From the NCBI GenBank assembly GCA_030614245.1, contig JAUWKK010000019.1, positions 1 through 16,668 on the forward strand: a stretch of DNA of 16,668 nucleotides, written 5' to 3'. Shown here in pieces: positions 7,539 through 14,941 of the stretch. The translations under genes and the position numbers were made by a program. The DNA comes from Planctomycetota bacterium (GTDB taxonomy: Bacteria > Planctomycetota > PUPC01 > JABMSA01 > JAUWKK01). The number at the start of each line of letters is the position of its first letter. The stretch's first letter is position 1. The notes under the pieces were generated by a model, which saw only the letters and a program-made list of their open reading frames with translations, had not been told where the DNA came from and made no database searches.

Positions 7539-8414
7539 ATGGCCAATCCGTTTGAAACTTCGGGTAACTGGTACAAGGGCAATCTTCACTGTCATACGAC
7601 GCGGTCGGACGGGCGCGTGACGCCTGACGAGCGCGTGCGCGACTATGCGGAACACGGCTATGATTTCCTGGCGCTCACGGATCACGAGCGTGTGACGACT
7701 GTACCGAACAATCCGACTGACATGACGCTGATAACGGGTGGCGAGTTCAGCGCGGCGAACCCGTGGGGCGGGCCGGGTTTTCACGTCGTGGGGCTGGGCG
7801 TGCCGTCGCATCTGCTGGTCCTGCCCGATATGGCCGTCCAGGAGGTGCTCGATGCTATCCGCCAGGCCGGCGGCATTGCCATAGTCGCTCATCCGTACTG
7901 GTGCGGGCTGACTATGAAGGATTTCGACCGCCTGGACGGCTTCGTCGCCATCGAGATATTCAACACCGACTGCATGCACGGCATCGGCAAGGGCCTCTCG
8001 ACGGTGCACTGGGATAACCTGCTGGCTTCCGGCTGGAAGGGCTGGGGTATTGCCTGTGATGACGCCCACTTTGCCGACATCGATACTTACGGCGGCTGGA
8101 TAATGGTGAAGGCCCCGTCGAAATCGCCGGACGATATTCTTGCGGCAATTACTGATGGGACCTTCTATGCCACCACCGGGCCGACTATCCACAGCGCCGT
8201 CCGCACCGCCGAAGGGTTCAGTGTCGAGTGCTCCGAGGTGGACTGGGTCACTTTCATCGCCGACCGCTCGAAAGGCTGCCGCGTGTGTCCCGAGGACGGT
8301 TCGCAGATCACGTCTGCATCGATGGAACTCCGGGGCAGCGAGAGCTACGTCCGCATCGAATGCGTCTCCCGCCTGAGCGGCACAGCCTGGACGAATCCCT
8401 TCTTCATCGATTGA
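7539..8414 (+). CDS. PHP-domain metal-dependent phosphoesterase
   Basis: This 291-residue protein has the four PHP motifs. HCHTTRSDG lies at 17-25 and LTDHE at 46-50. GGEF (Glu69) with H82 forms the third group. HPYW at 118-121 and CDDAH at 173-177 complete the set. These His, Asp and Glu residues would hold a cluster of two or three metals in a distorted TIM barrel. The family hydrolyses phosphoester bonds in small phosphorylated molecules or nucleic acid ends. No DNA polymerase or other fused domain is present, so it is a stand-alone form whose substrate cannot be told. Residues about 215-291 add a small beta-rich tail. There is no signal peptide, so it should be cytosolic. It is a single-gene unit with its own promoter and terminator, and the only plus-strand gene here. 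Confidence 0.88.
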   Translation: MANPFETSGNWYKGNLHCHTTRSDGRVTPDERVRDYAEHGYDFLALTDHERVTTVPNNPTDMTLITGGEFSAANPWGGPGFHVVGLGVPSHLLVLPDMAVQEVLDAIRQAGGIAIVAHPYWCGLTMKDFDRLDGFVAIEIFNTDCMHGIGKGLSTVHWDNLLASGWKGWGIACDDAHFADIDTYGGWIMVKAPSKSPDDILAAITDGTFYATTGPTIHSAVRTAEGFSVECSEVDWVTFIADRSKGCRVCPEDGSQITSASMELRGSESYVRIECVSRLSGTAWTNPFFID

Positions 8415-8470
8415 GCCGGCTGGCCGGGGACCGGGGTGGATATCTCCGCCGCCCAGTCAGGAACACGACA

Positions 8471-8510
8471 GCGAGGGCAGTCACTACCATTGCCCGGTGA
8501 CTGCCCTCGC
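8471..8510 (+). terminator. Strong stem-loop after the PHP gene
   Basis: GCGAGGGCAGTCAC (8471-8484) and GTGACTGCCCTCGC (8497-8510) form a perfect 14-bp stem around a 12-base loop, 57 bases past the PHP stop. It is followed by GTTTCGTG, which is only weakly T-rich. Because it lies between convergent genes it may stop transcription in both directions. Bases 8511-8628 show no further feature. Confidence 0.65.
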
Positions 8511-8628
8511 GTTTCGTGATAGTTTCAGCCCGCTGAACTGTGGGGCAGGCTACGCCTAACCTGCTGGCAGACAAGCGCAAGAAAACGTTGGTGTCTCCTT
8601 GTTCGCCCACGGCAGACACTCGTACGGT

Positions 8629-9195
8629 TTAAGAAAGATCGTTTCTTGAACAGTTTGGCGGCCAATTCTTGTTCAGGGGTGGCTTCTCCGGAGACCTTCC
8701 GTGACTTGTCCGGAATTCGCGCATGAGCTCGCACTCTGAGCGTGCAGGATCAACGCACTCACGCCAGCAGAATCGGAGCTCCCAACCATGGCAGACGAGA
8801 GCCCACAAAGCAGGCCATCCAATGTGTAAACCATTGGCAAACTCCCGGACCCGAGTGAATAGGTCACGCGGCTGCTTTGTCCCGGATCTGCCGATGTACA
8901 CGATGGTACAACCAGGGTGATTCGCCATGCTTTCCAAGCGCTTAAGGTATTTCCCGGCCTCTTCCTTTACCAGCGGCCAAGCGTGCCCGAAGTGAATATC
9001 TAACACCATAGTGGCGTTCCGCAGGATGGACTCGATGCACATGCCACGCGACGCAACTTGGATTGCATATACTCCGAACACAGTTTTCAACTGCAAACGC
9101 GCATCTGCGTCGCTAAAACCGACACATTTCCATCCTTCTCTACCTGTCAGTGGGGAACAGTGCGGACAACTCGGATTACATGGCTTCCCCTTCAT
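8629..9195 (-). CDS. GIY-YIG-like nuclease with N-terminal cysteine cluster
   Basis: The product is 188 residues, starting at the ATG at 9195. An AGGAGAGG ribosome binding site right before it decides the start over a possible one at 9327. Cys6, Cys10, Cys13 and Cys24 form a likely zinc-binding knuckle. GVYAI at 41-45 and VYIGRSG at 99-105 match the GIY and YIG strands. An Arg at 115 (LFTRVREF) is followed by Glu154/Glu156 (SECELMREF) and Asn175 (PLNKNW), in the order of the family's catalytic Arg, metal-binding Glu and final Asn. By family it would cut DNA, but this assignment is by motif only. The GIY and YIG strands are normally about 10 residues apart; here about 55 separate them. No methyltransferase or transposon gene adjoins it. 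It follows the coiled-coil gene by 147 bases on the same strand. Confidence 0.6.
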   Translation of the reverse strand: MKGKPCNPSCPHCSPLTGREGWKCVGFSDADARLQLKTVFGVYAIQVASRGMCIESILRNATMVLDIHFGHAWPLVKEEAGKYLKRLESMANHPGCTIVYIGRSGTKQPRDLFTRVREFANGLHIGWPALWALVCHGWELRFCWRECVDPARSECELMREFRTSHGRSPEKPPLNKNWPPNCSRNDLS

Positions 9196-9342
9196 GTCAC
9201 CTCTCCTTTCGCTGCATCTGCAACGACTTTCGGTGGGCGGAACCCTTTTCCATGTGTTATTACAACTTGTTGGGCTTGTTCGATCTGCCAACAGGTCGGA
9301 TCTCCAAGCAACAGGCTTATAACACACATCCGCGGACCATCA

Positions 9343-9537
9343 TCAGCCAAAGCGGGCCTTCACGTTCCGAATCTCCTGTTGGAGCGCCTGAACCTCTGAT
9401 TCAAGTTGCGCCATTCCCTGAGCCAAACTCAGAAGGCCACTATAGAGGTTAAACTGCTCCGGGTTGGTCTGCGGGTTGGTGAATAACTGAAGATTCTCTT
9501 TGAAGCACTTTGCGGCGGTATTAAAATTAATGCTCAT
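9343..9537 (-). CDS. Small coiled-coil protein, function unknown
   Basis: The product is 64 residues beginning MSINFNTAAKCFKENLQ. I chose the ATG at 9537 over an upstream in-frame one at 9657 because AAGAGGGG lies 5 bases before it, while the upstream extension is rich in Arg and Ser and unlike a coding start. The first half contains an FTNPQTNPEQFNLYSGL segment; the second half (about 35-60) has hydrophobic residues in heptad spacing, rich in Glu and Gln, and should form a short coiled coil that could oligomerise. There is no signal peptide or enzyme motif. It lies upstream of the GIY-YIG-like gene and may be its partner. I cannot name a family. Confidence 0.65.
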   Translation of the reverse strand: MSINFNTAAKCFKENLQLFTNPQTNPEQFNLYSGLLSLAQGMAQLESEVQALQQEIRNVKARFG

Positions 9538-9651
9538 GAGCACCCCTCTTTCTTTTCGATTCTGACGGATTACCAGTAGTGCGCGAGAACCATGCGTACA
9601 TGTACTGCTCGCGACGATTGATGCGGAGCGACGGCCTCTTGGCCTCTCAGC

Positions 9652-9696
9652 GAACAATTGGCGCTTGGCCCCTGATGGCCAAACCTGCCATTGTTC
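9652..9696. terminator. Interrupted stem-loop downstream of the isomerase gene
   Basis: GAACAA/TTGTTC (9652-9657 and 9691-9696) encloses GGC/GCC and then TTGGCC/GGCCAA around a 6-base loop. It begins 28 bases after the isomerase stop on the minus strand and precedes the coiled-coil gene, so it could end the isomerase message. No T-run follows it, so the call is tentative. No clear promoter for the coiled-coil gene could be picked out in 9538-9723. Confidence 0.4.
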
Positions 9697-9723
9697 ATAC
9701 GATGCAAACGTGTGAACGCCACA

Positions 9724-10686
9724 TTACGCCCACCACATCTCGCCGGTGGACTGATACAGCAGGACGTTCTTGAGGAACGCGACGGCCTTCTGGAAGCCTT
9801 CGTCCACGCTCATCAGGCTGTCCTCGTGCTCGATACTCAGCACGCCGTCGTAGCCGACGGTGCGAAGGATGCTGACGAAGTCGTTCCACCAGTCGTAGCC
9901 GTGGCCATAGCCGATCGTGCGGAATATCCACGAGCGCTCGAGCTCGTTGCCGTAGTGCATCGTATCGAGCACGCCCTTGAAGGCCGTATTCTGGGGGTCG
10001 ATGCGGCAGTCTTTTGCGTGGACGTGCCAGATGCAGCCCTTGAGCGCCTTGACCGATACGAGCGGGTCCATTCCCTGCCAGAACAGGTGGCTGGGGTCGA
10101 AGTTCGCGCCGATTGTCTTGCCGCATTCCTTGCGCAGCCGCAGCATGCTTTCGGTGTTGTAGACCACAAAGCCCGGGTGCATCTCGAACGCGAGCTTTAC
10201 GCCTGCGTCCTCGGCAATCTTGTTTTCTTTCTTCCAGTACGGTATGACCTTCTTGTCCCACTGCCATTCGAGTATCTTGGAGTAGTCGTCGGGCCAGGGG
10301 CAGGTGACCCAGTTGGGGTATTTTGCGTTGTCGCTGTCGCCGGGGCAGCCGGAGAAGTTGATGACGACGCCGACGTTCCATAGTGTGGCCAGCTTAACGG
10401 TATTCCTGTGAGCTTCGTGCTGGGCCTTTGCAAACTTCTTGTTGGGGTGCAGGGGGTTGCCGTGGCACGACAGTGCGCTGATCTCGAGGCCGGCATCGTC
10501 GATCATACCCTTGATGCGGTCGCGCTTCTTCTTGTCGGCCAGCAGTTGTTTCACCTTGAAGTGCGGCTCGCCGGGATAATTGCCGCAGCAGAGTTCCACG
10601 GCGTCGAGCCCGGAATCCTTGCAGTATTTCAGGGTGTCTTTCAGTTTTCGTCCGGTAAACAGTGCCATCATTACGCCAAGCTTCAT
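9724..10686 (-). CDS. Xylose isomerase-like TIM-barrel sugar isomerase/epimerase
   Basis: This 320-residue protein belongs to the AP endonuclease 2/xylose isomerase-like superfamily. Four metal ligands are readable in the expected order: Glu168 in FEMHPG, Asp197 in FDPSH, His223 in HVHAKD and Glu286 in IEHED. The start MKLGVMMALFTGRKLKDTLK gives the first barrel strand, and DAVELCCG gives the second. Members interconvert ketoses and aldoses or epimerise sugars and inositol derivatives; which one cannot be told. No signal peptide is present, so it works in the cytosol. AGGAGG lies 6 bases before the ATG, an excellent ribosome binding site. It is a separate unit, with repeat-rich intergenic DNA upstream. 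A function in breakdown of sugars released by the secreted hydrolases further left is possible but they are about 6 kb apart. Confidence 0.87.
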   Translation of the reverse strand: MKLGVMMALFTGRKLKDTLKYCKDSGLDAVELCCGNYPGEPHFKVKQLLADKKKRDRIKGMIDDAGLEISALSCHGNPLHPNKKFAKAQHEAHRNTVKLATLWNVGVVINFSGCPGDSDNAKYPNWVTCPWPDDYSKILEWQWDKKVIPYWKKENKIAEDAGVKLAFEMHPGFVVYNTESMLRLRKECGKTIGANFDPSHLFWQGMDPLVSVKALKGCIWHVHAKDCRIDPQNTAFKGVLDTMHYGNELERSWIFRTIGYGHGYDWWNDFVSILRTVGYDGVLSIEHEDSLMSVDEGFQKAVAFLKNVLLYQSTGEMWWA

Positions 10687-10754
10687 GGTCTTCCTCCTTG
10701 AATAGATAAGACGCGCGCCGCCACGAACTCAATACCAATACCTTTCTAAGGCTC

Positions 10755-10817
10755 CAGGCTTCAGACTTCAGGGATGCCATGGCGTCTTTCTTCCTGAAGC
10801 CTGAGGTCTGAAGGCTG
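10755..10817. repeat. Imperfect inverted repeat upstream of the isomerase gene
   Basis: CTTCAGAC/GTCTGAAG (10759-10766 and 10806-10813) and CTTCAGG/CCTGAAG (10766-10772 and 10793-10799) pair with a bulge on the right arm. The unit resembles other short low-complexity CTTCAG repeats of intergenic DNA. It is within the 295-base gap between corC and the isomerase gene. Confidence 0.5.
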
Positions 10818-10901
10818 ATCCTCCTGATTAGAGCCTAGTCCGGCGGATGTGTCAAGCACTTTTGTCAAGAAACAGCAGGCAGAAACGAGAGTGGGGGGTG
10901 G

Positions 10902-10957
10902 CACGTTCAAGCGAAGCTTGGACGTGGAGCACGGTCAACCGAAAACGGTTGACCGTG
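10902..10957. terminator. Tandem hairpins just past corC
   Basis: The first hairpin met by a minus-strand transcript is CACGGTCAACCG/CGGTTGACCGTG, a perfect 12-bp stem with a 4-base loop (10930-10957), 24 bases after the corC stop. The second is CACGTTCAAGC/GCTTGGACGTG with one T-G pair and a 3-base loop (10902-10926). They probably end or stabilise the operon transcript. The doubled layout also fits a mobile palindromic repeat. No T-run is seen. Confidence 0.6.
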
Positions 10958-10981
10958 GCACCCGCCCCTTCGCGCTTGGCG

Positions 10982-12262
10982 TTACTCTTCCACGTTGTGA
11001 TTCTGCTCGCGGTGAGCGGCGAGCTTCAGGCGGTGGATGCGCCGTTCGTCGGCCTGCAGCACGGTGATCTCGACGCCGGTATAGTTTAACGTCTCGTCCT
11101 GCTTCGGCACGTGGCCCAACTGGGCGAAGACGAACCCGCCGATCGTGTCGTAGCTGTTGTCCTCGGGCAGCGATATGTGGAGCGCCTCGTTGATGTCGTC
11201 AACGTGCGCGCGGGCGTCAGCCTCGATGCAGTCCTCGGATATCCGAAGTATCTCATCGGTCAGGTCGCGGTCGTACTCATCCTGAATCTCGCCGACGATC
11301 TCCTCGACGATATCCTCGGTGGTGATCAGCCCCGAAGTGCCGCCGTACTCGTCGACGACTATCGCTATCTGAAACTTGCGCGTGCGCATCTCGCGCAGCA
11401 TCTCGGCTATCTGCTTCGTCTCGGGAACGAACACCGGCTCGCGGGTCACGTCCGCAAGAGGTATATCGGCACGCTCGTCCTTAACCCAATGAGACAGCAC
11501 GTCGCGCAGATATAGAATGCCCGTGATGTTGTCCTGGTTATCCTCGTAGACGGGAACGCGTGAATGGCCGGTCGAGAGGCCCACCTCGACGGCATCGCGC
11601 AGCGGCATGCCGATCTCCAAGCTCACCATCTCGGTCCGCGGGGTCATGACCTCGGCAACGTCGGCATCGCGGAACTCGACGACGTTCTCGAACATCTCCG
11701 TCTGTTCCTCGTCGAGCTCGCCGTCCTTCTCGCCGGAAGCGACGACGGAGAGGATTTCGTCCTCGATGTCGAGGTCGTCTTCGGCCGGATGGCCTGCCAC
11801 TCGGCTGATGAGCCGATTGATGAATGCGATGCCGGCCAGCAGCGGCTTGAGGATATGCGCGGCTGCCGCAACCGGGACGATGAAACGGCCCAGGTAGGGT
11901 TCGGGCCGGCGCTCGACGAACGCCCACGGGAGAAGTTCGCCCAGAAGCACGACGCCCAACAGCGAGAGGCCGAGTACCTCGACGAGAGCCAGAGGCGTCA
12001 GGCTGCCGCCGACTGAGACGCTCCACATCCTGTATATCAGCATCACAAGAAGCACGTTGCTGACGGCATTGAGCACCGTGGCCGCGAGGATCAGGTCGTT
12101 GCGGCGGCCGAGATGCCCGTCGATCAGCTTTCTCAGCCGCTCACCCAAGTTCATGTCGTCCACGCGTGCGTGCGAGAAGTTCAGCAGCGCGCTCTCGGCG
12201 ATGGTGAAGTAGATCGTGCCGAGCAGGCACAGCACCGCCAGCGAGGCCAGAATGGGGTCCAA
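10982..12262 (-). CDS. corC: CorC/HlyC-type DUF21-CBS membrane protein
   Basis: The product is 426 residues. The DUF21 membrane region spans about 1-150, with hydrophobic segments near 2-22, 56-77, 88-118 and 125-150. A CBS pair covers about 200-325, with VMTPRTEM at 205-212, SRVPVYE at 234-240 and DEYGGTSGLIT at 304-314. The C-terminal CorC_HlyC domain includes SYDTIGGFV at about 370. The family is linked to magnesium/cobalt efflux or resistance; older annotation as a hemolysin is historical. The start is TTG, chosen because GGAGGA lies 7 bases before it and the frame opens directly after the ybeY stop (TAA then TTG with no gap), so translation is probably coupled to ybeY. The gene ends the operon. 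Confidence 0.9.
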   Translation of the reverse strand: MDPILASLAVLCLLGTIYFTIAESALLNFSHARVDDMNLGERLRKLIDGHLGRRNDLILAATVLNAVSNVLLVMLIYRMWSVSVGGSLTPLALVEVLGLSLLGVVLLGELLPWAFVERRPEPYLGRFIVPVAAAAHILKPLLAGIAFINRLISRVAGHPAEDDLDIEDEILSVVASGEKDGELDEEQTEMFENVVEFRDADVAEVMTPRTEMVSLEIGMPLRDAVEVGLSTGHSRVPVYEDNQDNITGILYLRDVLSHWVKDERADIPLADVTREPVFVPETKQIAEMLREMRTRKFQIAIVVDEYGGTSGLITTEDIVEEIVGEIQDEYDRDLTDEILRISEDCIEADARAHVDDINEALHISLPEDNSYDTIGGFVFAQLGHVPKQDETLNYTGVEITVLQADERRIHRLKLAAHREQNHNVEE

Positions 12263-12691
12263 TTATCGTTCCTCCAAGAACTCGTTCAGGAGCCGCCGCT
12301 GCCGGCCGCGCAATAGCCGCGCCTCGCGCGGGGCCGAATCGTCATAGCCTAGAAGGTGCAGCACCCCGTGGATGACGTAGAGCAGCAGCTCGCGCTCGAT
12401 GGCGATATGCCTGCGGCGCGCTTCGGCGGCGGCCATCTCGGCGGAGACCACAACCTCGCCCAGAAGGCCGTCGGGGTCGCAGGGGCTGTCGAGGTTGAAC
12501 GCAATCACATCCGTCGGCCCCGCGTGCTTCAGGAACTGCTCGTTAAGCTCCGCGATACGCGCATCGTCAACGAAAGCGATGCTGACATCCTCGCCGCGGC
12601 GTTCCTTTTTCATCACGTACCGCACCGCGCGCCTTATCAGCACCGCATCGAGCTTCACGTGATCCTGCAGGTTCGTGATTGTTACCTTCAA
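12263..12691 (-). CDS. ybeY: YbeY endoribonuclease / rRNA maturation factor
   Basis: This 142-residue protein has typical YbeY length. PTDVIAFNL at 59-67 and GEVVVSAE at 78-85 are family motifs. The metal site HGVLHLLGYDD at 108-118 gives His108 and His112, but the third ligand, normally His in H-G-x-L-H-L-x-G-Y-D-H, is Asp118. YbeY is a metal-dependent ribonuclease needed for 16S rRNA 3' end maturation and ribosome quality control. The start is TTG at 12691. No ATG or GTG exists in frame nearby, and the nearest GGAG is 15 bases upstream, so initiation should be weak. It sits between the unknown 129-residue gene and corC. Confidence 0.9.
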   Translation of the reverse strand: MKVTITNLQDHVKLDAVLIRRAVRYVMKKERRGEDVSIAFVDDARIAELNEQFLKHAGPTDVIAFNLDSPCDPDGLLGEVVVSAEMAAAEARRRHIAIERELLLYVIHGVLHLLGYDDSAPREARLLRGRQRRLLNEFLEER

Positions 12692-12737
12692 CCTGTTCTT
12701 GTCGCACTCCTGTGCAGAAAAGTGGCTGTGCTGAATG

Positions 12738-13127
12738 CTAGTTCCGGTTGGATTCCAGCACTATTGCCTCGTCAACGAGCACTCCATATATGTTGCAGTT
12801 CCTCATGAAAGCGGTGCCCCGATCGGTGACCTTCATTGCCTTGTTGATTCTCTTGACAAGATCATCAGTACTCCTGACAACGGTGATCCGGCGTATTGCG
12901 AGCCGCTCTTGGTCTTCAAGGTCCTCTCTGAACTGCGCAGTCACTTCAGCGATGGCATCTCGAGGGCTTTTCTCGTCCAACCAGGGGGCACTCAAGAACA
13001 AAGAGTACTTCTTCTCGATCTCTCCCGGGTCGCTCGGCACGAGCATGGCGAGAGAGATCTTGCGTCCCTCTTGCGCGAGTGCACGGATTGATTCGTGAAT
13101 CTTCTCTACCAGCGTTTCTTCAACCAT
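12738..13127 (-). CDS. Unknown 129-residue protein inserted in the phoH-ybeY operon
   Basis: The open frame begins with ATG at 13127, with GGAG 7 bases before it, and is plainly coding. The protein has a charged N-terminal helix (about 1-25), then predicted alternating strands and helices, with readable segments SLAMLVPS (25-32), SLFLSAPWLDEKS (42-54), ITVVRSTDDLVKRI (81-94) and GVLVDEAIVLESN (115-127). There is no signal peptide, membrane segment, zinc site or nucleotide-binding loop. I do not recognise the family. It stands where the HD gene and ybeY are usually adjacent, and between it and the HD gene lie tandem repeats, so it is probably a recent insertion. Whether it takes part in the operon's work is unknown. 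Confidence 0.75.
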   Translation of the reverse strand: MVEETLVEKIHESIRALAQEGRKISLAMLVPSDPGEIEKKYSLFLSAPWLDEKSPRDAIAEVTAQFREDLEDQERLAIRRITVVRSTDDLVKRINKAMKVTDRGTAFMRNCNIYGVLVDEAIVLESNRN

Positions 13128-13167
13128 GTGAAAACTCCGCTCGTTGGCTCATCCTTGAACCGGGCCA

Positions 13168-13252
13168 ATCAGTAATCAGTAATCAGTTATCAGTAAGCAG
13201 TGAAGAATGATGATACGACTACTGACCACTGGGCACTGAATACTGACCACTG
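13168..13252. repeat. Tandem short repeats after the HD gene
   Basis: Five near-identical 7-base units of the ATCAGTA type run from 13168 to 13202. Two copies of ACTGACCACTG follow (13221-13231 and 13242-13252), with a degenerate copy between. The block ends 3 bases before the HD-gene stop codon on the plus-strand side. Such CAGT-based repeats look like expandable intergenic DNA rather than a binding site. Confidence 0.65.
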
Positions 13253-13255
13253 ACC

Positions 13256-14821
13256 CTACCCCAGCGGCAGCGGATCGTAGCTTTCGCTGGTCGGGCTTGG
13301 TGTCTTGCTCGCTTTTTTCTCCACCGGCTTGGGGTATTTCACTCGGCCGTGGTAGATGTGGGTGAGGCTCTTGACGAGACTCTCTTCGGCCCGATGGACC
13401 TCGGCAAAGGTCAGGTTGCATTCGTCCATCTGGCCGTCCATCAGCTTCCTGCTGACGATGTCATGCACCTGCCGCTCGATCCTGGACGACGTGGGGTCGG
13501 TCAGCGCCCTCGAGGCCGATTCGACGGCGTCGGCGAGCATGAGCACTCCCGCCTCTTTCGTCCGCGGCTTCGGGCCGGAATGCCGGAAGAACTCCTCCTT
13601 CACTCCCGCCTTGCCGCCCTGCTCGTCCACCGCCTTGCGATAGAAATACTCGATCAGCGTCGTGCCGTGGTGCTGCTGTATCAGATCGATGATCGGCTCG
13701 GGGAGGCCGTAGTCGTGTGCGATCTCGGTGCCGTCCTTTGTGTGCGCCGAGATGATCAGTGTGCTCATAGCGGGCGAGAGCCGATTGTGCAGCGAGGCGC
13801 CGCCGGTCTCATTCTCGGAGAAATACTCCGGCTTATTGATCTTGCCCACGTCGTGGAAGTATGCCCCCACGCGTAGCAGCAGTGCGTTGATACCAATCGC
13901 ACTGCCGGCGGCTTCGGCCAGCCCGCCCAGTATCTGGCTGTGGTGATATGTGCCGGGCGCTTCGAGCGCCAGACGACGCAGAAGCTTGTGGTTCTGATCC
14001 GAAAGCTCGAGCAGCGTCAGGTCGGTAGTCACCCGGAATGCGTACTCGATCACTCCCAGCGACAGCAGCATGAGGACTACGGCCCCGCAAAGGAGGCCAT
14101 TCATCGCGGCGACGAAGATCACCGATGGGTTAAGTTGCGCCCCGCCTGCCACCTGCGTGGAGACAACCAGCGCCGCTTGCACAACACCGACGGTGAAACC
14201 AACCTTCAACGGCCGCGAGCTGCGGCGAATGCGCCCCGTCGACAGCGACCCCACAATACCGCCGGCCAGCAGCATTGTCATCAGATCGAAACGCACGCGG
14301 CCTTCAGGGCCCAACACTATCGCCACAACTATCACCGACAACAGAACGGTCAGATATGCCGCCGTCCGGCTGCCATGAGCAATGGCAAAGGCCATCGCCG
14401 TCAGCGCGATGGGAGTGTAATACACTGCATTGCCCGACGTCCGGTCGCCGAACTCATCGAGCACCTTGGCTGCAATAATCGGTATGAGCGCGAATATCAC
14501 ATGCGGCACAAGCCGCCGCCAGCTATGGACGACGGCCCGCTCGAATCTCATCAGATACAGTCCGTAGAAGACCACCAGCAGCAATAATTGACCCGACGAG
14601 CCGGCAAGATGCAGCACCTGCTGCGACCACGTGAGGCTGCTGTCGCGCAGAACCTCGTAGTTGGCCAACGCAACCACCGCCAGCAGGCAGATCAAGCTCA
14701 CCAGCAGCACCGGCAGCAGGCGGTCATAAGCGATCTTCTCAGACTTCGCACCGTTGTCAGTCAGGCCCGATTTCTCCGGTGATACCCGCCGATTCTTCTG
14801 CTTTTTCTTCGATGTAGCCAT
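13256..14821 (-). CDS. 7TM-HD family phosphodiesterase, PgpH-like, lacking the extracellular domain
   Basis: This 521-residue protein has a basic cytoplasmic start, several transmembrane helices (about 34-54, 78-95, 104-120, 134-150, 155-172, 180-192, 206-222 and 233-262), and a cytosolic HD domain. In the HD domain, YHHS lies at 292-295, HDVGK at 323-327, SAH at 358-360, QQHHG at 382-386 and LADAVES at 429-435: the metal ligands of an HD phosphohydrolase. The family PgpH hydrolyses c-di-AMP. Full-length PgpH has about 700 residues with a large extracellular 7TMR-HDED domain after the first helix; only about 20 residues are found there here. The tail from about 500 is rich in Lys, Pro and Ser. 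The ribosome binding site (AGG, 9 bases before ATG) is weak. It follows phoH by 167 bases. Confidence 0.85.
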   Translation of the reverse strand: MATSKKKQKNRRVSPEKSGLTDNGAKSEKIAYDRLLPVLLVSLICLLAVVALANYEVLRDSSLTWSQQVLHLAGSSGQLLLLVVFYGLYLMRFERAVVHSWRRLVPHVIFALIPIIAAKVLDEFGDRTSGNAVYYTPIALTAMAFAIAHGSRTAAYLTVLLSVIVVAIVLGPEGRVRFDLMTMLLAGGIVGSLSTGRIRRSSRPLKVGFTVGVVQAALVVSTQVAGGAQLNPSVIFVAAMNGLLCGAVVLMLLSLGVIEYAFRVTTDLTLLELSDQNHKLLRRLALEAPGTYHHSQILGGLAEAAGSAIGINALLLRVGAYFHDVGKINKPEYFSENETGGASLHNRLSPAMSTLIISAHTKDGTEIAHDYGLPEPIIDLIQQHHGTTLIEYFYRKAVDEQGGKAGVKEEFFRHSGPKPRTKEAGVLMLADAVESASRALTDPTSSRIERQVHDIVSRKLMDGQMDECNLTFAEVHRAEESLVKSLTHIYHGRVKYPKPVEKKASKTPSPTSESYDPLPLG

Positions 14822-14857
14822 TCACGGTCGCCTGAACCAGTTCGCAATCCGCAAGGC

Positions 14858-14941
14858 AACCACAGATGAACGCTGATGAACGCAGATCAGAAAGAACCAA
14901 TATCTGTATGCATCTGTGTTAATCTGTGTCTATCTGCGGTT
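14858..14941. repeat. Imperfect inverted repeat between phoH and the HD gene
   Basis: Two 30-base arms at 14858-14887 and 14912-14941 are reverse complements at 23 of 30 positions, by hand alignment, separated by 24 bases. Each arm is itself made of repeated ATCTGTG or ATCTGCG-like words. A partial third copy, CTGTGTTTATCCGCGGTT, follows around 14950-14967. The arms would form a long hairpin inside the operon transcript and could weaken read-through from phoH to the HD gene. Confidence 0.65.

Noticed and set aside
9196..9327. Longer N-terminus for the GIY-YIG-like protein
   Set aside because: The extra 44 residues are Arg- and Ser-rich with no ribosome binding site, whereas AGGAGAGG lies directly before the ATG at 9195.
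9691..10383. Long plus-strand and shifted minus-strand frames over the isomerase
   Set aside because: The isomerase frame carries the metal ligands and a strong ribosome binding site; the others are shadows.
13168..13252. CRISPR array
   Set aside because: Units are 7-11 bases with no unique spacers between them, and no cas genes are near.
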